A stretch of 64,000 bases of DNA, taken from Sipunculus nudus (Eukaryota; Annelida; Sipuncula; Golfingiida; Sipunculidae). The notes under the pieces were generated by a model. The model did no database searches, was not told the origin of the DNA, and saw only the letters and a program-made list of their open reading frames with translations. The stretch covers positions 3,998,601 through 4,062,600 of the forward strand of contig CM049319.1 in NCBI GenBank assembly GCA_026874595.1, in the 5' to 3' direction. The translations under genes and the position numbers were made by a program. Shown one piece after another: positions 37,963 through 49,299 of the stretch. Every line of letters starts with the position of its first letter. Within the stretch, counting starts at the first letter, position 1.

Positions 37963-38280
37963 TTGTCTGATACGATGAAAAAAAACATTGCGGCGGTTGA
38001 AAATGAATACGGACCCTCTGCATGGAATTCCGTTAGGTCCGCTCCTGCTACTTACGAGGTATGCATATTTCTGTTTCTTTCTTCAGGAACAGTTTCCTTG
38101 CAACGTACATTTAATAAATCTTTCATATTCCTCACATCAACCTAATCTTTATACGTCCACCGATAGAATCCAGTCAAATATCATCGAAAACCTGAATGCC
38201 TCCGCGTCTCATTCCGGTTCGCAATGTCAACACCATCACTGGCCAGGTCATCAAGGTAAACATACCGGGGTATAGATTTC
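37963..38280 (+). pseudogene. Possible captured gene fragment in the Helitron
   Basis: This part is CpG-richer than its surroundings. An open stretch from about 37975 (MKKNIAAVENEYGPSAW...) runs to TACGAG|GTATGC, a donor-like site at 38057. CTTTCTTCAG at 38079-38088 is acceptor-like, but the gap between them is too short for an ordinary intron. A second exon-like piece ends ATCAAG|GTAAAC near 38256. Neither piece is a protein I recognise. Helitrons are known to capture gene pieces; the evidence here is only composition and splice-like sites. Confidence 0.25.
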
Positions 38281-39034
38281 TTGCCACAAGGACAGAACCA
38301 CAGAATGAATGTTAAAAATATTGGCGCGACTGCAGGATCACTCACGCACTGTCTCCACCAGATTATGAGTTTAAACGGATGGACGGTATGATGTTAAGGA
38401 TTCATGTAATTTAAAAGTAAGTGGCAAAATTAAGATACAAGCAGCTGTACATAGAAACGTTTTCTGTTCACAGAAGTGTTGTTCCTCAGAGAGGTGCGTG
38501 AGTTATTCTGCAGTCGTGCCAAAATGTTTATACATATCTTATGGAAACAGTTTCCCACTGAAAACCTATATTTTCTGTTAACTTTTAGAATAAAAAAAAT
38601 GAGCCAACATTTCACATCTCAGTTAATAAATCTCCCCAACCCCGGTAATAAGCCCGGTATACCGGGTCTAACCGCTAGTACAAAATAAATTGAGGTACAG
38701 CTGCCAAACCTGCAACATTGATGCACCTTATCAAGAACTAGGTAAAGTAAACACCTTGAAGCATTTTTCAAGGTCACATCAGCTATAATGCTAAAATAAT
38801 GTTAAGGCAATAACTCGACTGATCCACCTGAAATTTAGCATGTGTAAACATCTTATATAGTTTTCTTGTTCAGATGACAGGTGGCACCACCAACAGTCAT
38901 GTTTACATGGCAGACATAAAAGCTAATATGCAAAACATCTCACTTTATTTCTCCATACCACTCAATCCATGCCATCCTTCACCCATACCACTTGATACAT
39001 GTAGTTGCTTTTGGACCACCCATATTCTAGTTTT

Positions 39035-40080
39035 ATCATGGTATGTATTGAGTGTGATATAGGCACTACCAGTATTGTAAATGATTTCTCTTTTAGTTTC
39101 TTTCAGTTCAGCTTATACTTAGTTGACATTTATTTTTGTAATTATATGGACAGTGTTGATCATGCTGAACATATTTTATGACTTGTGCTGAAGTGAATGT
39201 GGTCTGGAATACATTCCCTACATTGAATAGATGCTGATGCACAACCAATTTCAGTTACACTTCAGTGAAATTCACTATAAAATCAGTGAATTCCACTGAA
39301 GTGAAAATCCATTATCTAGGATGAGAGATAAGTGAATGGAGTGCTCCTCATCAAAGAGAACAAAATCATGCAGCATTGATCATTAGTATATAATATATAC
39401 ATAACATTAAGCATTTGCATAGATTTGCATGAATTACCATACTTGTAACAATAAAAACACCAATATCCTTGAGTGTCGACTGCCTGAGGGGATGCTGGGT
39501 ATATATAGAGGATCTCTCACTGAAGCACCCTTAATGAACCCAGTCAATACAGTCCAGTTTAATGCCCATGGCTGAACCGGAACAGCAAGGCAAGCTGTCT
39601 AGAATTCTAATTTGAATACAGCTCTAGAGACCAAGAACACCTATATATAAATGTCAGAGTTCATGAATTACTAATTTATAGATCTAAAGCATTATATGTA
39701 GTAAAAGCTGGTAGATGTATGGTACCTAGACTGCTTTACAATTCAGTGCTTTAAAAGTATGCTTTAATTTTGTAACTATGCATGTGTTCTTTTTCTTAAC
39801 ATGAGTGTGTCTTTTGATGGGAAATATAGTAAATTTCTTTAGTTAGATCATTTTGTATAACTGCTTGATCCTTGATGTTTTATCTTATATCCTATTTTGT
39901 TTATATTATACAAGGACTCGCTTAATCATGTTCATTAACCTTAATTGCAATGAAACCTACGTCCTACTGTGACAGTATGGGATTTAAGATTTTGCCATCT
40001 AACTGCTTTTTATACTCAGCAACAGGAAAACAACTGTAGAAATAATTCAGGAGATTTATTCAAATTTCATTGAGGTTGAA
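39035..40080. other. Single-copy stretch, no gene seen
   Basis: No repeat or coding signal was recognised. GTGAAATTCACT-like inverted motifs near 39270-39305 (CAGTGAAATTCACTATAA... TCCACTGAAGTGAA) are short. Confidence 0.45.
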
Positions 40081-40104
40081 AGAATTCCAACAATCAATTA
40101 GACA

Positions 40105-40170
40105 CAAGCTGGGGGGATTGAACCTACAGTGAGGACAGTATGTATCCACTTGGTCACACCCTACATTACC
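40105..40170 (-). repeat. tRNA-like segment, possible SINE head
   Basis: On the minus strand GGGTGTGACCAAGTGGATA fits an A-box region (TGACCAAGTGG) and TAGGTTCAATCCC fits the B-box consensus. The stems are imperfect and the 3' acceptor side is not closed. Best read as a tRNA-derived relic or SINE head. Confidence 0.5.
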
Positions 40171-40233
40171 TACCACTCCTTTGATTACGTCAGCACATCA
40201 TAATTCGCTCTACAGCAGTGCAATATATTGATA

Positions 40234-40688
40234 CTGTGGTTGGCTTCATATTCGCGAGGCTGAAATTTCGCGATTTCTTCATTCTGAAAGTTTTGCGAGG
40301 GTTTAATTTTCGCGATCGCACCAGAATCTTTGAAATCGAAGGACAAATATATTTACATTTATTATAATATAAAAATAAATCACGCAATACGTCTCTCAAT
40401 ACCGTTATAGTAATTGTATTATGACTTGTATCATTGTCGATGTTTTGACAATTATAATTGCATGTTTGCATGAAATTGTTCTGATATACCATCCACAGGT
40501 TATGTTGTTGATTAATAAACCATGTTTTTGGAGGTGTGATAATTTATCCATTTGTGCAGATGCATCATACCCTAATTTGCAACCTCGATAAAAGGACAGC
40601 TTATTCCCGAGGGTTCTATGTTCGCGATTATATCCCATTCGCGAATATCGCGAAAATAAAACCCTCGCGAACAAAAAGGCAACCACAG
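40234..40688. mobile_element. TA-flanked MITE with CpG-rich subterminal repeats, copy 2
   Basis: The left end CTGTGGTTGGCTTCATATT and right end AAAAAGGCAACCACAG are inverted, flanked by TA (40232-40233, 40689-40690). Subterminal TCGCGAGG and TTTCGCGAT occur in both arms. It is homologous to the 8340-8769 copy but in the opposite orientation: the left arm here matches the right arm there. No transposase. Confidence 0.75.
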
Positions 40689-40694
40689 TATATC

Positions 40695-42380
40695 AATGTT
40701 GATACAGGGGGCCCTATGTGACAATTGTTGTCTCCAGAAAGAATCAATATCAGATTACAGGTACAATCATCATATCCTGGTTCCCTTAACAGAAACATTT
40801 TCAATATTTGTAATTTGATTATGTGGAACAATATGTGACTGTTCATCAAGGCACACAGATTCAACTGCAGATACATTAGGGCTAATAAATGTCTTCTTTC
40901 ATCAATTGTCACTTATTCTTTCGATATATTTCCTGTTTTCAAAATAAATATAGAGAAAAGTGCTGAAGTTCATGTTTTGATGTTCTATTATTAATTAGTC
41001 TCCAAACCCAGGTGGAACATGAGAATATAAAAGTACCATCTGATGTCCAAACCTGATGCTGTCACCAAATTACTCTTGGCTGGATAAACTTCAATATTAC
41101 TCAGTTTCAGGTTTTATGTCAGGATAATCTGCATCCACATGATAAATTGATGATCAGTGAAGCATGTTTGACTACAATGTAGTTTGCAGAATAATCAATT
41201 CTGCTATTAATAGGTTTACTGTATCTCTACTGTCAGCAGTAAATGGTTTCACTTTTATTCGGTTGATAACACTATGTGGCATCAGCAGTAATTGCTTGGG
41301 CATGTATCTGTCATTGTGATGATATGATAATACTGCACAAAATCATGATCAGCAAATAGGCCTTTTGCAGGAAGTGTATCTGTTCAAATTAAATCTAGAC
41401 AAACAAATAATTTTTGTTTTAAGGAGAGATTGTTTAGTCCCCTCTTTTGATCTAAGGATCAACAAATTTTAGATGAATTATATGTATGAAACCCCAGTTT
41501 TTACTGTATTTAGAATGATAGGTTCTATATGATTTAATGTTTGTGTTTTTAAAGCATTTGAATAATTAGAATAAATACAGTAGTTCATTTTTTCCATTCG
41601 AAGAGACTTTTAAATTACAACGTAATTTTTCTCTCTGATTTGTGCCTGGTGGTCATGTTTGTTTGATGTCAAAACACTGATACATGTTTGCTGACAAATT
41701 AAAGTCTCATGAGGTCCAAAGAATCATCACATCTGATCGGAACTGTCCGGCCCTTCACCTCATCCATCATTTGGCTTCCAAATTTTTACTGTCCTCAAAG
41801 GATGAGTGCTAAATGATGAACAAAATTGACCATCAGTGTCTAATTGTCCAATCAGTAACAGTGTCTCTGACTTGCCATTAAAATCAGCTTGTGCTGTGCA
41901 TTTTGGTGACTGGAGCCTTGGCAGCATTCACTGCGGGACTGTGATGAATCGCCAGCAGCTGAGAACCACTAGTGATTACTTTATCCCTCTTGATGTATGA
42001 GAATTTTCTGCAATCACAATCACATTATTTGAATCTGGATACCAAAAGAATTACAGACTTTAATCAATTTGTTATCATACATTATTCTAAGTTTGCTGAA
42101 TTATTCCAGTCTTTTTCATTACAAGCTGTTGTTTTACATGTAAAACTGTTCAGTCTGTTGAACCAGCATCTTACACCATACAAATTATAACCATTAAGGT
42201 ACAAGTATTAATTAGTACCACCAGCAGTTATTATATAGACTGACACTGATAATTTGAGTTTCATTATTTATAGAAGTACAGCACATTTTGTAACTGGTGC
42301 TTTTAATACCAGTCTTGCCTTTTGAACAGTGTGTTTATAATAGTTAAAGGTATATTTTTTTATACAGTAATGTGATATAG
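40695..42380. other. AT-rich single-copy stretch, no gene seen
   Basis: No recognised repeats or coding frames; the longest frame is 72 codons. Confidence 0.5.
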
Positions 42381-42388
42381 CTGGTTAC

Positions 42389-42445
42389 AGTCATATAAAA
42401 TCAGATGTAACAGTTCAGCTGTGACCATATAAGTTTTATATGACT
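42389..42445. repeat. 12-bp perfect inverted repeat
   Basis: AGTCATATAAAA at 42389-42400 and TTTTATATGACT at 42434-42445 form a perfect inverted pair with a 33-nt spacer. GGTTA and GTTAACACC just outside extend the symmetry weakly. It could be a tiny MITE remnant or a hairpin. Confidence 0.5.
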
Positions 42446-42891
42446 GGAGTTAACACCTGAGAAGGCAATGTTAAACCACATTTTGTAGACTACATGTATG
42501 TATGTATTATCCACACAGTGGTTCCTCTGTGGTTCTGTGGTATCACTACAGGTACTGTTTGTTCATGTTATTTTTAACTACTTGTGGTCTAACGCCCGGA
42601 AGTATTCAGTAGCACATGTGTACAGGAACAGTTTTGGTAAAATTAGGCATGATCTTGCTTACCTGCAATTCCCTCTCTCTCACCAGTACTGTCAATCCCT
42701 ACCTGTCAAATATCTTTCGTGGTTTATTCTCATGTTTGTTACCTCCACAGTAGTATATGGTTTCATCCATGTTGGTTGATTTGTCTGTTTGCATGATTTA
42801 GCAAAAACTACTGAACCAAATTCCATCCAAAAACATTTTGATGATGTGTAAAATGGACCAGGAAAGATTTAATCAAATTGTTGTGTTGATA

Positions 42892-42965
42892 CTCTGGCTG
42901 GCTTTATATTTGTGAGGTTAAACTTTTGCAGTTTCCAATTTTTCCATTGTTTCGCCCTGTTCAAT
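42892..42965 (+). repeat. Degraded left end of the CTGTGG MITE family
   Basis: TACTCTGGCTGGCTTTATATTTGTGAGG resembles the left arm of the TA-flanked MITE with CpG sites decayed to TpG (TTTGTGAGG for TTCGCGAGG). No right end was found. Confidence 0.45.
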
Positions 42966-43194
42966 TTTCTCAATTTTCTCCTACAGTAAACTATGTATTA
43001 ACATAATATATATTCTTAATTGTATGTAACAGTTAATATCTCACACAATCTTTACAATTTTTAAGTACCAAACATTGAACATCAGGAAATTCTTGTCCAT
43101 TATAGACAGAAAATGAAAAAAATATCATATTATGCATAATATCGATCTTTGATATTTATGAATAAAATAAAAGTCATGTATTAAGGCCAAAAAA

Positions 43195-43280
43195 ATAAAG
43201 GGTATGGTTCTCAGACATCGCCCGCATCAATTTTAAACTCCCCCGCCTAAAGTCATCTTCAGCTCAGGATATTATAATAC
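43195..43280 (+). repeat. Left-end fragment of the GGCCAAAA MITE family
   Basis: TTAA precedes GGCCAAAAAAATAAAGGG, then TATGGTTCTCAGACATCGCC and CCCGCATCAATTTTAAAC, matching the inverted terminus of the 61380-61715 element. The right end was not found. Confidence 0.55.
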
Positions 43281-43284
43281 AGTT

Positions 43285-44160
43285 CAAAAGTGATTTTGTT
43301 CAACTGGTTAGAAAAAAGCAGCTGTTTTTTGCCATGTGGACACATAGACCATTTTCAAACTGGTATCAACATGGTTGTGGTTTATATTTTCTTCAGAAAA
43401 AGGTAGATTGTAACTGATACCATGTTTACCATGAAGGCTGATTCCAACAGCTCATCCATGTCAGAGAACCAGTCTGAGAGCCACACAGAAATAGCATTCT
43501 CTCAAGTTCTCGTTTAATTGCGGTATCCGTTACACAAGGCCAGCAGGTAGCCTTGTCGAGTGTGATGGAATGGTGCTGAACCACATGCTGCCTGACTCCT
43601 CTGCAAACTGAAGAGAACCCTTGACAATAGGAAAGTTTAGCGACATGTCACGCCAGTTGATAAATGGTAGTTTAGTGTGAGGTGTTAGAGAAGGATTACT
43701 TGGAAGCTTGCAGCACATGGGGTTTTTTTTGCTCCAATGACAGTTCTATCTCCCTATTGGTCTACGCTGGCTGACAGATAACATTACTCTTATTGCAGCA
43801 CTCATACAAAAAGCAGTTACTTTAACCATCAGTTAAAAAAGCTATTACCTGAAGTTCATGCAGCTTATGTGTGAATTATAACAATAATATTTCTGGACTA
43901 ATTTGGTATAGAGCATATATGGCCCTTACAGTAGTCCTGAACATAAATCCTGTTTAGGCACCAGCCAAGATTTCTGGGAAAACTAATTAGCGGGAACAGA
44001 ATGACCATGATTTGGTTCATTGCCTTAAGCACACATAATGACCCCTGGTATATTCCTTGCTTCATTTATATGAGATTGGAAATTCCTGAATTTGTCTAGA
44101 AAGCAGCTACATGTCACCATCTTAAAAACACAGCTCTCACTCGTACTGTTATTTAACATA
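43285..44160. other. Single-copy stretch, no gene supported
   Basis: A 62-codon minus-strand frame at 43530-43718 has mildly protein-like composition but no domain and no clear splice sites. Nothing else was recognised. Confidence 0.45.
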
Positions 44161-44164
44161 GTCA

Positions 44165-44460
44165 GAACTGCATATTACATTTATGCAAAATTTAAAACAG
44201 AATTATTTTAAGATTTAAAATAGTTTTTAAAATGATTAAATTTATTAGTCCAACAATAAACAGTACTACAAAATACATATGCTAATTCATACCATATTCC
44301 AAAATTATTTTAAGATTTATAATTTTTTCTAAATTATTCAGTTTAACAGTCAGAAAATACACAGTACTGCATAAAACCTTATATGCCAATATCAGTATAG
44401 TGTTAAGATTTAAAATAATTATAAAATAGTTTAGTTCAATGGTCATTGTAAAATGCATTT
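44165..44460. repeat. Degenerate ~100-bp AT-rich tandem repeat (about 3 copies)
   Basis: ATTATTTTAAGATTTA-like cores occur at about 44203, 44306 and 44403, with CAGTACTRCAWAA between them (44260, 44364). The copies are diverged but collinear. Confidence 0.6.
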
Positions 44461-44464
44461 ATTT

Positions 44465-46615
44465 GCTGTGTAAACAAACTAACAAGATCATACCAACTTA
44501 TCTCCAATGCAGGTCTTAAAAAGTAGCGCAACAGAATGATCCTTATTAAACTGGAGCCGACAGAAGATCTGGCAGGACATCTGCAAGTGCCCCATTCTGG
44601 TCATGCAGTCCTTCTTTACCTTTGTGGGGCTTTTTCCTCTATTACTGGAAATGCCACACTAGTCCTTCCAGTCAATGAAGACGCCATGTGGCTGGAATTT
44701 TTTTTCTTCATATGAGGGTTATACAAAAATCATATGGATTGATGGAGCCAGTTTGAACAGCTGTGCTCCTCCATCTGCCTGGGACAAGGTTATGGCAGCA
44801 GGAAGGCTGGTATTTCTATGATTTCCAAAGAAATTCAGCAGAACAGTATATTTCACAAATGGCACTACAGTGTGGCATTTTTACCAGATGTCCTGAGGAG
44901 AATCCATGATGTATAGATAACATAATACCGGTTTATTTGGAATTTCTCTCTAGAAAAATACTTACCCCACAGCCAGATATAGGTATATAACCCACCCTTG
45001 AAGAGATATTCTTTTCAGCAAGCATTTGAAGGAACCATCTACCTGACCATATCACAAGATATATTAATTGTTATACTTAGTATGCTTTTGTTCTTCTTTC
45101 CACAGAAATGATGGATATAGAGGTGATGATGAAGTTCCTTCCCCTGTGACCAGCTTCCTTTCCCATAGTATTGACAATATAATAAACTTATGAGGCAAAT
45201 GTTATAATAGTATTCCTTATGATTCAATAAATACATCCCGGCTGCTATTGTTGTCTTCTTATTAAATTCATAAAGGTAGGGGTGATTGTCAATTATCATC
45301 AGATTTCTGACACCTTTAACCTGAGTGAATTATACAGAAAAATAAAGTTTGCTTAGTTATATGAAAGATAGCCTTGGACATTTCATTTCAGTAGGATTGG
45401 AATCAAAACAACAACAAAAAATTTATGAGGAATATATGTAATGAAAAGCTCTGTAATAGAAAGGAGCAGTTGGATGGATAAATCATTATGGTAGGAAGCT
45501 ACAACAAAACAACAGAGAACAAACAGGGGTACAATAGAATAAACTTCAGTAAGAGTCATTAGCCAGGTAGAACACCAGAAAGAAAAAAAGTGTTAAAGAA
45601 GTGTGTATTTTTATATGAAGCAGAACTGTGAAACGTTAAAGAAAATGCCTGTGATCATGTTCAGTGACACTTTTATCGCTTAGCACTGAAGAAGGCAGGG
45701 GATATAAAAAGATTTGTCAGGCCTTGGACCTAGAGTTTATGGTTGAAACCGGATTTAGAATTCTGGTCTTGGACAGGGCAGTCTTAAGTTACAGAGTTAA
45801 AGTGCAGGTCCTTCACATGGAATGGTCTCTTTAAATGGCAAACCACTCTGCCGGTATTTGGCTAAATGAGACAGGACTGCTCCCCATTTAGGAAAACAGC
45901 AGCAGTTTCAAATTGGGCATGTTAACATCGCAGGTGGGTGTAAATTCAGCAGAAGACTTGTGAACCCTATCCATGGTTGCTTGGTGTGCCTGGCAGCAGG
46001 ATGCTGGATACCATGTTGAGATTTACAGCTGCATCCTTATCAGTGACAGCACACATGTGAAACATGCTGTTGTCTCCTGCTAAAGGCTGGTCATGACCAA
46101 CGACATTTGGCCTAATGTAATAAAACAGCCACTTCAGCAACAATATCCTAGTATAAATCCACCCTCTCTTAAGAAAGTTACTGTAATTCAATCAAATATC
46201 TGATAGCCTCCTTTATAAAATCAAGTATCTGTTTAATAAAACTGTCAATTTCACTCTTGGTATTTATTATAAAATATCAGCATTTGTATTCCTGGACATT
46301 TAAATAATGACATAAGTGCATTATATATATATAGATTTCACATGACTGACTCCTTTTAATGGTTATTAAGACATCCAGACTTTTAATTCCCTCAACAATT
46401 ACTTTATTTGCATATTTTACTTTAAACCATAGCCATGCAGTTCTAGATCACATGGCGGTTTCAGCAACCAGCTAGATCCTACATTTCCCTTGAAATATTT
46501 ATAAAAACCCATATAATAAGGTATTATATATAAAGTATTAGGTCAGATGTCTAATTTGATGAATATAAATTGGCCTGGTTTGGATAAATTATATTCAGCT
46601 AAGATTATGAAATTG
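44465..46615. other. Single-copy stretch, no gene seen
   Basis: Frames of 74-86 codons occur with no recognisable motif. No repeat family was identified. Confidence 0.5.
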
Positions 46616-46621
46616 ATTTTT

Positions 46622-47760
46622 AGCTCAGCTGACTTTCAGTCATGCTGGGCTATAGCAATGGGTCTTTGTCTGTCGTCCATCCATCTGTCCATCTGGCCAT
46701 CCAGCCAGCTGGCCGGCCAGCTGTTAGAAGAGCACAAATCATAACCTTAAGGGCTAGGATCAGGAACCCTATGCAGTCTTAGAGATTCTAAAAAGACCTC
46801 CTTGCAAACCTGAAATTAGGTCACTGCGACCTATATTCTCTGAGTTACAGGGTGTGTGCACACCCCCCGGAATTAATTCTTATAGCCAAAATTTTCATCC
46901 CAAACCTTCCATATTTCACATACAGCTCTCCTACCAACAGGGGAAGAACCATAATTTTTTTGAGGTCACAAGGTCAAACATCAAGGTCACAGGACCCAAT
47001 TCTTTGAAAAGCTTGTGGATGCATTTTAAGCAAAACCTTTCATCCCAATCCTTTGATCTTTCACATTTGGCTCATCTACCAAGTGGGAGAAGAATCCTAT
47101 AGATTTTTAGGTCACAAGGTCAAAGGTCAAGGTCACAGGATCCACTTCTGTAAAAAGATTTTTTGACAATTCAGGCCAGAATTTTCATTCCAAACCTTCC
47201 AGCACTGACATATCACTTCACTGCCAACAGGAAAAAAGACCTGTTGATTTTGAAGTCAAAGGTCAAGTTCACACCCACTTCTTGAGGGGAGTCATTTTAA
47301 GGCAAACTTTTCAATCTATAACTTCCATCTGTCATATATGGCTAATCAACCAATAGGGGAAGAACCCTATTGATGTTGAGTTCAAAAGGTTAGAGGTCAA
47401 AGTCACAATACTTAATTGTTTCAAATGCTTGTGAACATATTTCAAGCTAAACTGTTTATCCCAAACCTTCAGTCTTTCACATATGCCTCATCTATGCATC
47501 ACTCAATTTGATTAAAACATACATATGGGTCTTTTTGCTTGAAGAAATAACTTAATGATTTTGGGGTCAGCTGGTCAGGAGGTTAAAGGTTGCAGGTCAA
47601 AGTTATTCACACATTGGTTGCCAAGTGATTACTCCAGTTTTAAGTGGTTAGTAGTTGCCCTTCACTTTTAAAAGAATCCAATTGATATGTGGGCAAAAGG
47701 CCAAGGTCATAGGTCAGGGATGTTCACAATAAAAAGTTACTTTGTAGACCAACTCTATTT
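46622..47760 (+). mobile_element. F1-headed element with AGGTCA-rich body
   Basis: The head AGCTCAGCTGACTTTCAGTC is diverged in its second stem, followed by TCCATCCATCTGTCC-type arrays. The body has units of about 130-150 bp with GGGGAAGAACC and AAGGTCAAAGGTCAAGGTCA (47116-47135). The same body type is found at 51890-53100 and in F5, so this body is shared between families. No tail was found before the F4 head at 48239; the right limit is approximate. Confidence 0.55.
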
Positions 47761-47764
47761 TCTT

Positions 47765-48235
47765 GTACATATAAAACCATTGCACTCCACCTGGTACATC
47801 TCACTGTGTGGCCATAATTGTCAGTGACACTTGTGATATATGACTCCCTTTTGTATCAGCATATGGAGTGATAAGGACATATCATTAGTGCATAACATAA
47901 ACACTGTTGCCAGAATGCTTTGGCCAGGCATTAAGACTAGGGGAGTTAAGTGTTAAGGTCTAGCTACTGATTTATAAGATGATGTGAACATTTTGCAGTT
48001 TATTGCATGGAATCATAGCAATAAACTTAGTTTTCTAGATATCTGAATATTATTATACAAATCATCAGATATACCAGCAAGTGTTTGTTCTGATAATATA
48101 TGGGTCTGTACCTGGATTTAGGATGGCTTTATTTAATTACAAGACTCTTAGTGATGCTTCCTGCATTTCTTTTCTTTCAGGTTTTGCAGTTTACCATTGA
48201 AAAGCAAGGTGATAATTAAAGAATATTGGACTCAC
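47765..48235. other. Stretch between elements, nothing recognised
   Basis: No coding or RNA signal; it may be the decayed right part of the preceding element. Confidence 0.4.
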
Positions 48236-49299
48236 ACTTTTTAGCGAACCTGTGAGCTTATGCGATGGCGCGTTTGTCTGTCCGCCGTCCATGGCTGGCT
48301 GATATTTTAGAGAAAAAGCTTAAAACATTTAAAAATCTTTCTCTGAAACTGTCCAGCTGAATTGTCCAATATTTTACAGAAATGTTCCTTTGAATAATCT
48401 CTCTCAAGTTTGTCCGAATGGTTCCAGTTCGTTGATTTTTTACCAAGTTACAGGAAGTTGAACTTAGTCATTTGCATGCTAAAATTACAATCTCAGTAAC
48501 GGCTGGAGCTATCATCATCAAATTTTATGTTGAATCGGGGTCAACAGTGTCAAAGCATACAGAGGGCTACAAAAAACTTCTTCTCTGAAAGGGTAAAGCC
48601 AAGATGTTTAATATTGCACAGAAATGCTCCTAGGTAGTGCTTTCTTAAATTTGTTCAACCTATGGCCGAGTAATGGGAAGCTAAATATAGTCAAATGGTA
48701 TAGCAGCCCATTTCTGCTCAGTGGCTACAAAGATCTTCTCAAAAACCACTGGGTCAAATTCTGTAATCTCTCACATGAATGATCCTTAGATGTTGGTGAT
48801 TCAAATTTGTTTAAATGGTTTTGATTCAGTGATTTTCTTAGATTTTATATAGGAGAAGTTAAAAAAATATAAAAATCTTCTTCTCTGAAAATGTCCAGCC
48901 AAATTGTCCAATATTTCACAGAAATGATCCCTAGAACAATCTCTTGCAAATTTGAATGGCTCCAGTTCAGTGATTTTAGGCTGAGTTACATGAGGTTTAA
49001 CCTAGTCATCTGTGCAAAAAAAAGCATACTAAACTAAAAATCTCAAAAACAGCTGGAGCTGTCATCACCAAATTGTATGCCAGTGTTTGTCACATGAGTC
49101 ATATCTAAAATTGAGGTGTTGGTAGGGCCACGTACATTGATCTGTTTTTTACAAGCAAAAATGTTAGTTTAGACTCTTCTAGCTAATACACTGTTTTAAG
49201 CTCAGCTGACTGTAAGTCAACCGAGGTATAGGAATGGCGCTTTGTCCGTCCCGCCTTCCGGGCGTCCTACCATCCGGCCGTCCGTTAGTAGGGCACAAA

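Larger units (their letters stand above)
37216..38678 (+). mobile_element. Non-autonomous Helitron
   Basis: The 5' end is TCTAATACTTATAAAAGG, preceded by A (37215). The 3' end has a perfect 14-nt palindrome CCCGGTATACCGGG (38653-38666), an 8-nt spacer TCTAACCG and CTAG (38675-38678), followed by T. TC...hairpin-CTRR with insertion between A and T and no target duplication is the Helitron signature. The host is a tandem repeat: GATGYACCTT landmarks at 36967, 37113 and 38720 become 146 and 144 bp apart once the 1463 bp are removed. Inside are a 286-bp tandem duplication and a CpG-richer, exon-like segment. No Rep/helicase is encoded, so it would have been mobilised in trans. Confidence 0.85.
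36940..39030 (+). mobile_element. F2-type element, head lost, interrupted by a Helitron
   Basis: At 36945-37215 two ~146-bp units carry GATGYACCTTATCA and TTGAAGCATTTTTCAAGG. At 38679 the third unit resumes. The right end (38820-39030) is a standard F2 tail: GACAGGTGGCACCACC, then CACTCAATCCATGCC, then CCATATTCTAG before TTTT. The head was not found. The 1463-bp Helitron at 37216-38678 splits it. Confidence 0.6.

Noticed and set aside
40105-40170. A functional tRNA gene
   Set aside because: A- and B-box motifs are good, but the acceptor and anticodon stems do not pair well enough by eye.
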